Assembly (NCBI GenBank): GCA_017590115.1
Contig: JAGGNK010013670.1
Coordinates: 2,787,343-2,851,342, forward strand
Direction: 5' to 3'
From: Montifringilla adamsi
Lineage: Eukaryota > Chordata > Aves > Passeriformes > Passeridae
DNA: 64,000 bases
This document shows positions 12,901-26,400 of the stretch, in pieces. How positions within the stretch are numbered: position 1 is the first letter of the stretch; each line of letters starts with the position of its first letter. The position numbers and the translations under genes were made by a program. The notes under the pieces were generated by a model. It ran no database searches. It was not told where the DNA came from and saw only the letters and a program-made list of their open reading frames with translations.

Positions 12901-15900
12901 ATGGCGTCAGCTCTGCTCTGTACAAATATAGCTGAGGACATGCTGAGCAGAAGAAATAATTTTAATCAGCACATGCTCCTTTCCAGCTCTGGAACCAGCA
13001 TAAATACATTCCCACTTCTGCTGCTTTTAGCAGACTAGCTACTAAACTTTATAGGACAGTGCCACACCTCAGGATCTACCTCATCTCATTCCTCAAAATC
13101 TATGGAGGCTGTGTGTCCATGCCAGCAGAGGTGAAGATTCTTTAACATCTGTTGAGAAAGTGGTGCCTGTGTTCCTAGATAGGTCAAGAGAAGCAGCTCC
13201 ATAGTGTCCTCCTCCTTCATCCCAGGGCATAGACATTGTGCCTGGGATGTCTTTGTATCTGTACCATTAGTGGTAAAATACACATTTCTCCATCTTTGAA
13301 CGTGACACCTCCAGTGCTTTCATGTCAGACTTTCCTGTCTCATGCAGATATGTGGGCAGATGTATTAACAGTGGAGAAGCTTTACAGCAGTGTAGTCTCT
13401 CATCCCTGCATTTTTTTATAAAGCTCAGGAGCTGCTGGATCATAGTGGCTGCAGTTGTGATCTGGGGGGTAGTGGATGGGACAGTTTAGGAAGAGTAGGT
13501 ACTTCACATCAAAAGTTTCATCTGTTTCAGAATACTCGCTTGCCCCTGCAGATTGTTTATATGGCCAGTGAAGCTGATACAGTGTGTGCTGTAGCTGCTG
13601 AGGTGGCTGTAAATACCCAGTATAGAATCCCTTGATGTGTCTAATTAGGAGTCATTTCTCTCTCTTTGAGAACAGGTCTTGAAAAAATTCCCTGGGTGAC
13701 CTCAGTGCTCTTTGAAACAGATTTTTGAGTCTACTAATTTTTATAAAATAAAGGTGGGATGAATTTGGTTATCATTTCTCTCCAGTAATGGGCTTAGAGG
13801 ACTCCCTTGTATGTGACTGTAGCAGTGTTTTCCATTAAATGGATGTAGGTCCCAGAGTACATGTGTAATTCCCTGTGTGTGTAATTTGTCCTATTCACAT
13901 GAATAGTTGAAAATTCAAACTGGTTATTGTGCTGGGTAGAGCTTGTATTGAATTGTCAGGACAACATGAGAAAATTGCACTGGGTACATTCACCCATTCT
14001 AGTGTAATCCATAAATAGCCTTTAGAGTTAATTACTCCATAAATTGAAAGAAAATCTGTAACAGCAGACAAGGAGTAGTACAAGATAAATGTCATGCAAG
14101 AAGTAAGGGAAGATGCACTGCTTGAAATTGCTTTGGGAATGCTCCTAGGAGGCGTGGGTTTGGGGAGGGCTGGTCTGTACTGGAGACAGCTGCTCAGAGC
14201 TCACAGAGTGGGACTTTGACAGGCTCAGGGTGCTGGCTTTTCCCTGGAGTGTATTCTTGTTTGCTTACTTCTTCTTTTCATTTTCTTTCTCTTCCTCTGC
14301 CTGTCTTTTATGGTCTTGATAGTGGAAATTAAGAGACCTTTGCTTTTCAAACCTACCTGATTATCCCTGGAATAGCACTTGAACAAACAGCTTCCTCCCT
14401 CGGAGACAAAGCAAAGATGCTCAGAGAGGTCAGAACAAAACTTCCCAGTCCCTCCCATTGTAACCTGTTTTTAGACATTCAAATCTTTGTGCAGGAATTT
14501 TCCATGCTGCTTTGTGTTAGCTGTGAAATGCTTCAGTTGTGGGATGTATATATACCTTTGCTTTACAGGTCAGCTGGTTCTCAAGAGCAAGGTTTAGAAG
14601 AAATAGGGGGTTTGTACCCACTCTATGGCTAGGAAACTGAGGCACAGAAACATTGAGGCCAGATATGTAAAACATCAAGCTGTTACTTTCTCACTGCAGA
14701 ATGTGTGAGTTTATGAACTTAACAATGTTCTTTTGACAGTTGTGTGAGTGGGATAAAAGCTAAATAGGAAAATGAGATGACACGTTTCACAGCTTCCCTG
14801 TTGAGGGTATTTGGAATAAAAAAAACCTCTCCGTTTTGCATGCTCTGTTAGGAGAAAGTGTCAAAAACACTGAAGCATACAGTTAGAGGTGGCAAGGTTC
14901 TCTGGCTGTGGATCCAGCCCTGCAGAGATGCCCAGGCACATCAAGAGGAAATCTGAGATGCACAAAGAGCAAAAAAAGACACGGAAATTAAAGTTTCAAT
15001 CTACTGATTTTTATATTCCCTCATTTCATTTGAAGATGGGATTTTAAAACTGCAGAGCAATGTGGGGAGTGGGAAGAGAACCCTTTAATGAACATAAAGA
15101 TCCTATTGAATATATAGATGCATATAAACTGTGTTGCTACTTGGTGGCATTGGGCAACAGCTCTCCCAATTTATCTTCTGCATGTCTTCTGCAGCTGGCA
15201 GCACTTACATTTTTAATGACTTACTACTGGGGTCCTGTTATTGCAGGAGCCTTTTTCTCTATCTTTTTAGTGCAAGCCAGACTCTCCCTGCCATTTTTGC
15301 AGAGGGAAACTGTAATAGGTGAAATAAGTACAGTGTGAGGTTTCTAAAGCCAGAGCACTGATCAGAAAGTCCACAATATTTTTTCATTTCGTTATTTCTT
15401 AATATTTGGAGTTAACTGTGGCTGGAAACATAAGTCTCATAATGATGAATCAAATGAGCAATTGGTTCATTCAGAGTACCAGAAGAAACCAGGGAGTAAC
15501 ACATCACTCAGAGCACTCTGCTATAATGTAAAAATCTGTGTTCTGAGTGAAGATAAGTGCTTAGGAGATGATCCAACATACCACACCAAAGGAGGAAACC
15601 AGCTGAGGGTCTTCATTTCTCACCAGGCACTATGAAAAATCCATGGTTTATCTACAGTTTCACTTGGAAGCTGAGAGGTGTCTGATTGCTGTGAAGTTGC
15701 AAGAGTCCACAGAAGACAATTCAGAGTGTCTTTGTGGGGGGAAGGGCATTAGCAGGTTGTAGTACAGGACTCACCCAGCTATTGGTGTGGGTAGGTGAAA
15801 TGCATTTCTCCTGTGGAACTGTGCATTTTCCAGTTATTTCTCCCTTAGCTATAAACTTTTCATGAAAATGTGAACCCATTTAGACTAGGTGCAGAAAAGG

Positions 15901-18900
15901 AAAAAATGTTCTGGTGGTGTTGCCCTTTCTCAGGGCATTCTGAACATTTTCCAGTGTTCTTTTGGAGAGGTAGGGCTCTCTCGCAGTGCTGTGCCTCCTG
16001 CTGTGCAGGGTGTTTGAAACTGAGGGGTCTTCAGGATAGAAAATGTAGGCAGAAAGAATGTTGTTTTTCTAATGTTGTGCAGACTGGCACTGTCAGACTG
16101 ACTCTGATCAGGGTTTTAAACCTGGAGATGTTCCTTCCCTGCTCTCTGTAACTTCTTTGGCTGCTTGCAAAGACCCATGGGCTGGAATCTCATCATCATC
16201 CCAGCATCCTCCCGAGGATATTTTAGGAGCAGCAGCTCACAGTATTTACAGCATTACATAATGCTCCAGCAGCAGCAGTTCAATCCTATTTGGGATTCAG
16301 CCAATGTTTGTTGTCTTCCTTGGAAATGGTATTGATTATTGGAGCTCAGGAGCCAATTATGGCCACTGTGATACTCACCACCTCACATTCCAGGGTGATG
16401 TGCTAGGGAGACTGCTCTACTTCAACTGTGGCTGCCAGTGAGGCTCTGGACAGACTCCATGCCTTGTAAATCAGCTGTACTGTGAATAAGCAGTTACTCA
16501 CATCCTAAATGTTATTTGACATGCTGGCTGGGTTTGGTTTGCACAGGGACTGGCACTAGTTTGGTACCTGTGCCAATGGAGAGCAGCTCCACAGGCTTTT
16601 GGAGACCACCAGCACTTGATACCCAGTGCTGCATTGCCAGGGAAAATCATCTTGGACTATCACAATTATCACATCTTGTTGAGGCTGGTGGTGTTCCATG
16701 CCAGAGACCATGGATGGAATAACAGCTCGAGTCTGGATTTCTGCTCTTCCAGACTATGGTAGTTGTCATGTTGGGCAGCAAATGATGGTTATGGAGGCCT
16801 GCAGGCAGCTGAGCTGCTCCTGGTGTCTTCTGCTAGCAATTCTGCAAAGCCTTACACAGCAAAACCAGAAAAATCTTAAGGCTTCATCCCAATGAAAGGT
16901 CAAAATGAAGACCCTGATTATAATAAACAAAGCCCAAATCTCTGACCTTTTGGAGGTCTTTCACAGCCAAACTTGAGATGTCCCCCAAGATCAGAAGTGG
17001 GAGTGACTGCGCTCTGATAAACCAATTGCAAGAGGACCTTGAGAGCCCAGCAGAAAGATTTCTGCCAAATGGAAGAACAAGGGATGTGGCAGTGCTGAAG
17101 CTCTGGGGGCCTAGGCTCTATTCTCCTGTGGGGAAAGTGGTGGGGATGGTGAGTTGGTACAGGAATGTGGGCAATTCCTCATTTTGCTCTTTATTTATAA
17201 CCTTGTTCTGCGTGAGTCTGTGCTAATGTTACAACTGGTGTTCTCAGCTCTCTTTGGGTTTACAGCATTCAACAGCTTCCTGGGCAAAGCACCATCCCAT
17301 GTGGCTTATTTAATGCTGTTTAGATGAATTTGTTGAGCCTTCAACCTAGGTTTGTTTCATTAAAATGTGGGCTGTACTTTCTGTCTGGCTGCCTAGTGGA
17401 AACAGTGTCCAAAATTGATATTTCAATCACCTCCTATATATTTTTCCAAGTTAATTGAATCATGAGAAGCAGGTTACTTAAGCAAATGCAATGGCCCTTG
17501 TCACACTTCATAGGGCCTGTTAAACACATAAACCCAGAAATTATTAACACTTCGAAGTAGTTGCAAGTGCAGTGAGCAAATCAGCCTTCCTTCCCCTTGA
17601 GGAAGAGCTTGATGAGGTCTTCTTGGGGCAGCTCATCCAGCGCAGCTGCTGCTGGAGTAAAATGGGATAATACCTCTGTCCACCACAAAATACTGCATCT
17701 TCCATCACATCCCTGGCCCAAAATTGTGTTTAAACTGGTATTTAATGATTTGCAGTCCTTATCACGTGTACAAAGCAGGAATATTATCTCCTCTGTTTAT
17801 AGAGCAGGGAGTGAGCTGTGATCTCGCTGCCAGAAGTGAGTCATTAGTGGGTTTGGGCATACCTGGGATGTGCCTGCTGCAGGTGGGATCAGTTGGTGAG
17901 AACAGGACCCTGCAACATATGTAGCTCAGCAGCAGTTGTTTTGAGCTCCAGCTTCTCCATGCCAGGTGATGCAGAAAGCTTGGATTTGGAGGTGTTTTTC
18001 TGATGCAAAGGACTGATGATAAAATGGTATTTTACTGCAATAATTTGCTCCAAGCACCTTGCACAGATCTCTCTGACATAACATGCTGTTGATTAATGCA
18101 CAAACTTACCTCCTCTCCCTGGTGTCTAGTTTTCATCCCATGTAAGCTCTGATTATTAAAAAAGAAACATTGGTTTATGAAGCTAAACATCAAAATGCAG
18201 AAGCAGAACCCCCAGTGTCCCCACTGTTTGCAGTGTGTATGCTCAGGGTTGTTTTCATGCCACACACAATTGAGGTTATTGAAGAGAGCAAAATGTGTTT
18301 GTTATTCAGATCATTTTGGGTTTTCAGTGCTGTCAGTGTCTCAGGGAAGTGATGCCTGAGGATTCGGAGAGGGTGAGGTTAGGAATTTATTACACAGTGT
18401 CTGGGGCTGTACAGAAACAACTCCCAAAGGTCTCGTTGAAGGAGAAAGAAAGGATGGAGGAGCCTGGAGTGTGTGGACATGGAGACATGCAAGCACTTGC
18501 CTAAAGTGCCAGAGTGCTGACTGCAAGAGCAGCAGTGCTGGGGTCTGTGCTTTCAGGCTCCTGGGCTCTATATCTCACCTCTGAGCTGAATGTGTAGGCC
18601 TCCTCTGGCACATCTGCTATGTCCTTGCTGGCTGAATCTGCATCTGGGATCAGGTTCCTTACCCCAAGTAGATTTAGCTGGAATTATGCATTTGTTAGTC
18701 TGGATCGTAACTGTTTGTTTCTATAATTTGCCAAACAAAAATCAAAAATCCAGAGAATCCTAGAGCAGTGTATGCATTCATTCCAAAGTCTGCATCTGGT
18801 TTTCTGGGTTGTTAATACATTAAGGGTTTTTAAAAACAGTTAATAATTTGTATTAAATTGTTTAGCTGCAGATTTTTAACTACTTAACCACAACAGATCA

Positions 18901-20269
18901 GAAGCAAGTGGAGTGGGATTATTCTTGGTATTTTCCATTTCCAAAGTAATTTGCATTATCTTAGTATGTGCTTACTTTGTAATCCCTAGTATATGTGTTA
19001 CACTATCCATCCCTTGCAGAGCTGTGTGGGTCTTCTGCTTTAGAGATGGAGGCAGGAGCCCACAGATGCACAGGGTGCCTGCTCTGCGTCTTCAAAGACT
19101 AGGGATAGTGCCCAGGCTGCTCTGTCAATCTCCATCTCCAGTCCAGGAGTACAAAATTTGGGTTTAGATTAGAGTGGGAAAATGGAAACAAAAGAGGCCA
19201 GAACAGCTTGAGTAAAATGTTTGGAGAAATTGTATGATAGAGATTTAAGTCCAAGACCACTGTGCTGCTTTGAAAGTAAACCGGCTGGAGAATCTCCATG
19301 GAATTACCTTGAGAGAGATTCCAGGTTGCAGTTACAATTTAGTAGAAAGATTGCAATAAATGCAATGATACACAGAAAACTGGCACCCTGTTGGGAAGGG
19401 TGCTGATCACGGTCCTGTCAAATGATGGTTGCAGTCAAATGCCATGGTCCTGTGGAAGGTCTGGTCCTCTGGATCCACCCAGTGGTGGTGGTAATGTTGA
19501 GATTATGTAGCTCAGGTTCAGGCAGGAATGCTCAGTACCTCCCCCAGGCAGGGAGCTTCACAATGGAGTGATGTAATAGTGTGAGTCATAGGATATTTTG
19601 GGTAGCTCTTGATGGTCGAAGTTACAACTCCTATTCTGGTGGTGCCCATTATGGCCCATTAGCAGAGATTCCCCCTTCAGGATGGGTGTGACTGTGCTGG
19701 TGATTCCCCAAAGGGGAATTATCACAGCTGAGTCATTGGTGTGAAGAAGAAACACTACCCTGCCTTGAAGGGTTTGCTGCTTCTCCCTTATCTAACACCC
19801 AGCTTGTAGCCTGGGGTGTGAGGTGTGGGATGAGCAGCTCCTGCAAGCGACCTGTAATGAACAGTTTGTCAGGAGTGATGTAGAGGGGAGTAGAATGCAC
19901 CATGCACCGTTTGTTTAGACCCACTGTTGGCACTCTCCTTTTGTAACCACAACCACCACAAGCTGTTTCCCCTTTGGGAGGTCAACAGAATTGGTCACTG
20001 GCATTCAAGTGAATGCTGAGTCACCTGCGGTTCCCTGTGTTGTCCTTGACAATCTGTGTGAATCCTGCCTGGAAATTGATGTAATTAGTATGTGAAGGAG
20101 TGTCACAGTATGAGCCTGTGGAGCAGCATGGGAAGGCCAGGAGGTTGGGATAAGGGGGCTCATGTCACTCCTTGCACTGAGGTCTGTGCTAAGCACATAC
20201 TGGCACATAGTGGACCTGGCTCTCTCTGCCTCTAAAACAAACCTCTGTCCTCCCCTTGTGTCTCTGCAG

Positions 20270-20463
20270 AGCTTCCTTCCTCGGAGCACTTGAGCGTGGC
20301 CGATGCAACATGGCTTGCCCTCAACGTGGTGTCTGGTGGAGGTGGTTTCTCCAGCTCCCAGCCCATTGGAGTGACCAAAATTGCCAAGTCAGTCATAGCA
20401 CCCCTAGCTGACCAAAACATCTCAGTGTTTATGCTCTCCACCTATCAGACGGACTTCATCCTG
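20270..20463 (+). CDS. CASTOR2: CASTOR2 coding exon 3
   Basis: Acceptor TCTCTGCAG precedes base 20270 and donor GTAAGC follows 20463. The exon starts with the last two bases of a Glu codon, so a preceding exon ending in G is required. It encodes LPSSEHLSVADATWLALNVV through STYQTDFIL, with four glycines (GGGGFSSSQ) where I recall human having GGGSFSSSQ. 194 nt = 2 + 64 codons. Confidence 0.96.
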
Positions 20464-23400
20464 GTAAGCGGACATGAGGGGACCAGGCAGAGTTATTGCC
20501 ACCAGATGAAAATTCAGTTGGGTAATTCTGGGAACAGGTTGTCTGGGAGTGGCAAAAGTACCAAAGTCTGCTTTCCCCAGAGCTCTGTTCCTTGTAGTCA
20601 GACACTCTGACATCTCAGGAGCTTTTGCCATGGGATGAAGCATTTGTGTCATGGGTTGTCTGGTGTCTAATGGGTGGTGAGCCCACACAACAGTGTCTCC
20701 TGGAATAGAGATACTGGTAGCACTTCCCACCATCACTCAGACATTGGTTTTCTGAAAGTTAGAGGAACACAATGTCTGCTGTCATGTTGGCTGGTGATGG
20801 CCAAGAGGCTCCAAAGTTGTTTTGGTTATAGACAGACAGACTGTCTTTCTGTCTTACACACACGTGTGTGTGCTTGGACACAAGGAAACAAGACTGAAGA
20901 ACAGGCAGTGCTGAGTGTTGTAGCAATGCTGGAAAAGAGGTGAAACATCTCCTCCTTAGAAATCTCCACATTCTTTTTACAGTCATAAAAGCACTCTGGT
21001 GCTTAATCCTACTGATACTCGCAGTGATACCACCAAGTATCACTTCTCTTAAGATACACCTAAATGGTAACTATCCACTGCCTCAAGCAGGAGTCATGTC
21101 CACTTCGCTGTACACTAAAAGTGTGTACCCTCCACTACAGTGTTTTGTCATTCCTGGTGCATATCCAGATAATACCATAATATAAGATATCCAAATAATT
21201 CCATAATACCATCACCAGATCATCCTGTTGTCCTCTTCAGGTGCGTGAGCGAGACCTGCCCTTCGTGATGCACACGCTGGCTGCTGAGTTCACCATCCTC
21301 AGAGTAGTGAATGGGGAGACTGTGGCTGCTGATGACTTTGGGGTAACAAATGGATTTGTCAAACCAAAACTAGGTAAGGAGCAGCACAGGCTCAGCTTGC
21401 CAGGGATTTGGTCTCCCTGACACATGGTGTGGAAGTTCTGCCTCCTAGTTTCCTTCAGCATTTGGGTGAATATTTATCCTGTTGTAAGATTGTAATCTTA
21501 CAAGCTTCTCCCAAGTACAACCAAGGATTTCAGTAGGTTCTTAACTTTCTGAGCAGCGCTATTAAGTTTGGCTGAATTTTGGCCTTCTAATGCTAGTTTT
21601 TCTAGAGAAGACATGCCTTTGGTAGGACAGAAAGTTAAAGTACAGTTTGTTGCAGTTGCAAAAATAATGTTGTCTGTAGCCCATATTTCCATGCTTCAAC
21701 ATTCCAAAGGAAAATGGCTTCTCTAAAAGCTTGTTTAAGTATTGCAGTGATGCAAGAGAAGATTGTTTTTCAGCTTTCACACTTCAGTGCCAGTGAGGAT
21801 CAAGGCCACAACGAGCTCAGGGCTGTACAGAACCTTAGGATGTTTGCAGGCTAAAGGAACAAGTATCAAGCCAAAGGGCACAGTCAGAAGAAGGAACAAC
21901 TTACATACATATGCTTGCCTACAGACGTGTGTAATTTTTTGCCCATAACCAGGCAAAGCAGGGATCAGTTATTATGAAGTGCCACTCAGTTTCATCACTC
22001 AAGAGCTGACAGTGACCTTGTTTAAGAAAATGAGTCTTAAAGAAGAAAAGCATCAATAAAGGGCACAGTGAAACACGTGTTGATAATGCACCAGTCCACA
22101 GTTTGCTGTGTTGGTCTATTGGTTGTATGCCTAAATGCTGGCTGCTTCTCAGCCACTGGCTGCAATCTGTTAGACAAACTTCTGCGTGGCTGCTGGGTTT
22201 CAATTTTTCAAGATATTATGGCAAAAAAGGTTCCCAGAAACAAGGGAAAACAGGATGGACTGCCAGCAACCACAGCCTTCCATAGCCCTGCCTTTTAATG
22301 GTGGAAGCCTGCATTTTTTTCCACTTTTCAGTTTCTCTTGGTCCCTCATTTAGTTTGCCCCTCATGTCATGTGGATGCACCCAAGGGCCTGAAAGCCCCT
22401 CGGAGCAGAGAGCTGGGCAGGGTATGCAGGGTAACACCACCCTGTACCTTAGGGACACCAGCACAGGAGCAGATTGTCCACAGGCCCCTCATTCCCTGTC
22501 TGAGAGCTTGCAGGGCTTCAGCAATGAGGCACTGCCTTACAAATACTGTCAGCTTTCTCTGTGACCCTTGCCAGGGCATGGATAACACAGCTGATGGGAC
22601 AGGAGCCTGCTGCAGATGTGGCTTCATCACAGTGTGTGTCTGTGTGTGTCTCTTTCAGTTCAGAGGCCTGTCATTCATCCTCTTTCCAGCCCAAGTAATA
22701 TGTTCTGTGTCACCAGCCTGGATCCAGATACCCTTCCCACTGTTGCTACACTCCTGATGGATGTCATGTTTTACTCCAATGGGTAGGTCCTGCAGGGAGG
22801 TGGGCTTCCAGGAGAGGTGTGCTCAGTGTCTGGAGGCACAGATTGCTCCAGGGATCTGCTGTGGTCTTGTGCTGCTCCTGTGCTCTGCACTGAGGGAGGG
22901 AGGTTTCATAGGCTCAAGAGGGTTGTCCTGATGGGTGGAAGCTGAACAGGTGATTGAGGGTGCCCAAAGACATCTGCTGGCCTTGGAAAGCTGAGCTTTT
23001 TCAGATTGAGGTGAGAGTAGCCATGTGGTCAGTGTGCTGCATATCCACACAGGGTCAGAGCATGTACAGCTGGCGGGATTGCTGCCCCTTGGTGCCCATG
23101 GCTCCTGGCCCACAGCTTCTTGTGAGGTGACCTCGAGGAAGGGATGGAGAGTTTTGTCAGTTGTGGGACTAGATAGTTTTCCACCTGCAAAATAAAAAAA
23201 ATCAGTATGATACAACAGAACTCAGTGTCACTTCCCTAAGTCAGTGTAAGAACATTTCTGGTTTCATTGGCTATATCTGCTCTAAAAACCTGGTTTTGTG
23301 CTCTTCTAGCCACAGTTAATATAGTTCTCTTCTGTTTCTCCAGAGTAAAAGACTCAGTGGTGGGCAACGAAGACTCGGGACATATTCGCTTTTTCTCCTT

Positions 23401-26400
23401 TTCTCTCATTGAGGGTTACATCTCCCTGGTCATGGATGTCCAGACGCAGCAGAGGTGAGCTTTGATCTTAGAGTAACCTGGACCTTAAAAAAAAGGAATG
23501 TTCTCAAAGGAGCAGGGAGCAGCTTAGACTCCTCTGTGTTAATTATTTGGACTGTCTTGTATGGTTGTCATGGGCCTGTACACACTGTCATTTTTCCGAG
23601 TAAAATCTGGCATTTTATTTCCAGTGTCTAAATTTTGGACTGGTCTGTCCAAGCCCTCAGTGAAATCACAGACCAATGTGATGTAGAGTTATCTCACTTT
23701 CAGAAGAGGAATACTGGAGCAAAGTACTTTCTGCATTTTTATTCTGTTGCTCATTAGCTGTGCTTGTAAGAACAAAACCCAAAAGGAAAACCTGGTGTAG
23801 GTGTTTGAAGTTTTCCTGCTAAAGGCCAAAATCAGGGTGGGGATGTCAGTGATGCTGTCCTACTGCTTTGCTTTTACACATGGCTGGGCTTGGTTTGGAG
23901 TCTTGTTATGATGATAATGTCCCAAGTCATCACTGTGCAGTGGGAGCCCATGACTTGTTTGTCCAGCAAGGAAGGAGCCAGCTGGTGAGCAGTCAGCCTC
24001 TGTGTGTGTGTGTGTGTCTGCAGCTGTGCAGCACAGCAGGCTCTCAGGTGTGGAGGCTGGAGGGATGCTGTACTCAGCAGTGCTTAGATTTGCTTTTGAC
24101 GTGCAGTGCAGTTTGGGTTTGGTTCTTGGGGCAAGTCCCCTGCCCCAGGGACTTGTTTTTCAAAGTAATAAATTGCCCTCCTGCAAGTTTCTTTGACCTT
24201 ATTGCAGTAAACCTTTGTCTGTCTTAAGAGGAGCCAGAGGGCTGGAGCTTCAGCTTGGGGTGTGGGAAATCTGGGGAGCCAGTTCTTCTCTCTCACAGGC
24301 TGCCTGCTTCACCTTGGGTAACTCTCTTAACCTCGGGTCTCCTTCCCTCTGCTAAGAAATAGAGACCTCTGCAGTGGTCCCAGGCACCTCCCAGAATGGG
24401 ATGGAAAAAAGCACTGATGGTGCTCAGACACAAAACCAGTGGTTACCCTTCACATTCCTGAGAGCAGGCGTGGAAACATATTCCATCCCCAGCTGTTTCC
24501 AAATGCAGCTCAAATCAAACCTTCACAGTTTCAACATTTGTAAAGCTGGGACACAGCCTGTTGCTTACGAGTTTTTTCCTGTGCTTCTCTGGGTACCTAT
24601 CCCCACCTCCAGCAGGAGTTGCTGATTTGCCATAGGATACTGGGGGATCAGGCAGGTGCATCTGCCCCACCTGCCTTGAGTCTTCCCAGTTTGCCCAAGC
24701 TACTGCCCCATTATTGTTGGCTTCAAACGTCTCAAGGATGCAGGAAGAGCAGATTCCCCACAGGCAGAATCTGACACACTGCTGTGTTTTAATTGCTATG
24801 TTTGGTGTTCCTTTTTCTTTTTTTTTTTACAGATTTCCTAATAATTTGTTGTTTACAAGTGCATCTGGTGAGCTCTGGAAGATGGTGAGGATTGGTGGGC
24901 AGCCTCTTGGCTTTGGTAAGTAACATTTGGAGGATCAGTTGGTGTGCAGGCAGTCAGTCACCTCAGGGCCTTCAAGGAGTATGGAAAAATCCATCTGAGG
25001 CTGATGCTTTTTAAGAGCCAGCAGCTTAACATGACTTTGTGAGCTGAGATTTTCAAATAGGAGCCTGACTTCTATTAAGTTTGACTTCTCAATATACTCC
25101 TGAAAGTGCTACATGCTCAACAGTTCCAGCTGCATTGCATTCATCTGCTGGACTTTGGGGGTGGCTACAGGTGGGGCTCTGGTTAAAAAGAAAAACTGGA
25201 CTGCTATAAATCTATAAAAAGTCTACTAGAATCACAGAATTACCCAAGCACTGCACTGGAGTATGACATTGCTTTCTGACCACTGATTTCAGTAATCTGC
25301 AATGAATTCCCATGCCACCTTTTAGTCCAGTCAGCATCTCTTCTTTCAGAGTTGCAGGGCCAAGTGTTCAATAACAGAGAAAAATGGATGTTAAGGATAT
25401 ATGGGGCTGGGCTCTGTGCTTTCTTGTTGAACATTGTTCAGTGCCTTTCTTTGGACCTCTAAACGATTCCAGTTCTAATGGTTTTGTGCCTTTGGAGAAT
25501 GTGTGTTTCTCTGTAGCAAAAAGAAGGTAATAAAACTAAATGTGCAATGTATTGTTGTGGTCTATAAACTTAATTTTGTGAGAAAAAACACATTTTATTA
25601 TAGAGATACCTTCTGATTGGAGTTTGTGAAGACAAACTTCTCCATGTGTATTGTTGTGGCCCAAAAACTTGATTCTGTGAGAAAGAATACATTTTATTAC
25701 AGAGATTCCTTCTGATTCGAGTTTATGAAGACAAACTTCTCCATATGTAGGCATGGAGCTGTTGAGCTCTGAGACTTTTGCAAGCCCCTCCAGACAATGT
25801 TTGATGTTTTATCTCCCCACAGATGAATGTGGAATTGTCGCTCAGATTTCTGAGCCTCTGGCCGCAGCCGACATCCCAGCCTACTACATCAGTACTTTTA
25901 AGTTTGATCACGCCTTGGTGAGTATGAATACAGCTTCTCTGGAGTGGGGGAGATCTTTTCCTTAGGAGAAAACATTATGAGAATGTCACTTCTCATCTGG
26001 ATAGCTTGTTGGAGTGCCTCCAGTGTAGCCCAGCAAACTCCAGTTTTCAGCCTCCTGCCCTGGGTGAGAGGCTCCTGAACCAAGCCAGGCCCTACCCAAG
26101 GCAAAGCTGTGTTAGTGAGTGTTGTTCTCAGTCCTTACCTGCAGTGATGGAAACTTCACAATCTCCCTGAGCAGCTCCTTCCACTGCATCTGTATCTTCT
26201 ATTAGAAACAGCCACAAACCCTTCCATTTGCTTCCAAAAGTAGTTGCAGGCTCCAGACTCTCAGGAAGGTGCTTCCTTAGGTGCTCCTTCCCCTTAAGGG
26301 TGGGTCATCACAGTGCCTTTGTGTGTTGAGAACTTTTTGGACAGTCTACCAGTAGCAGACCCCTGCCTTCATCTCTTGGTATCTGCTTTGTCCTGACCTT

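Larger units (their letters stand above)
1..20269 (+). other. Inferred 5' intron of CASTOR2; no coding exon recognised
   Basis: No segment resembles the expected CASTOR2 first exon (MELHILEHR...) or the short second exon (CKFFSLTETPEDY...). The reading frame at 20270 needs an upstream donor, so this stretch is most simply intron. Many short open frames exist, but none matches a known family and none stands out in codon use. Notable contents are listed separately: tandem duplications at 1777-2174 and 6269-6872, an inverted repeat at 1687-1710, a CpG-rich block near 6190-6380, and simple repeats. Confidence 0.6.

Noticed and set aside
25225..25260. AATCACAGAATTACCC, reminiscent of the end of a minus-strand CR1.
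   Set aside because: The adjoining sequence does not follow the CR1 consensus, so the short match is not enough.
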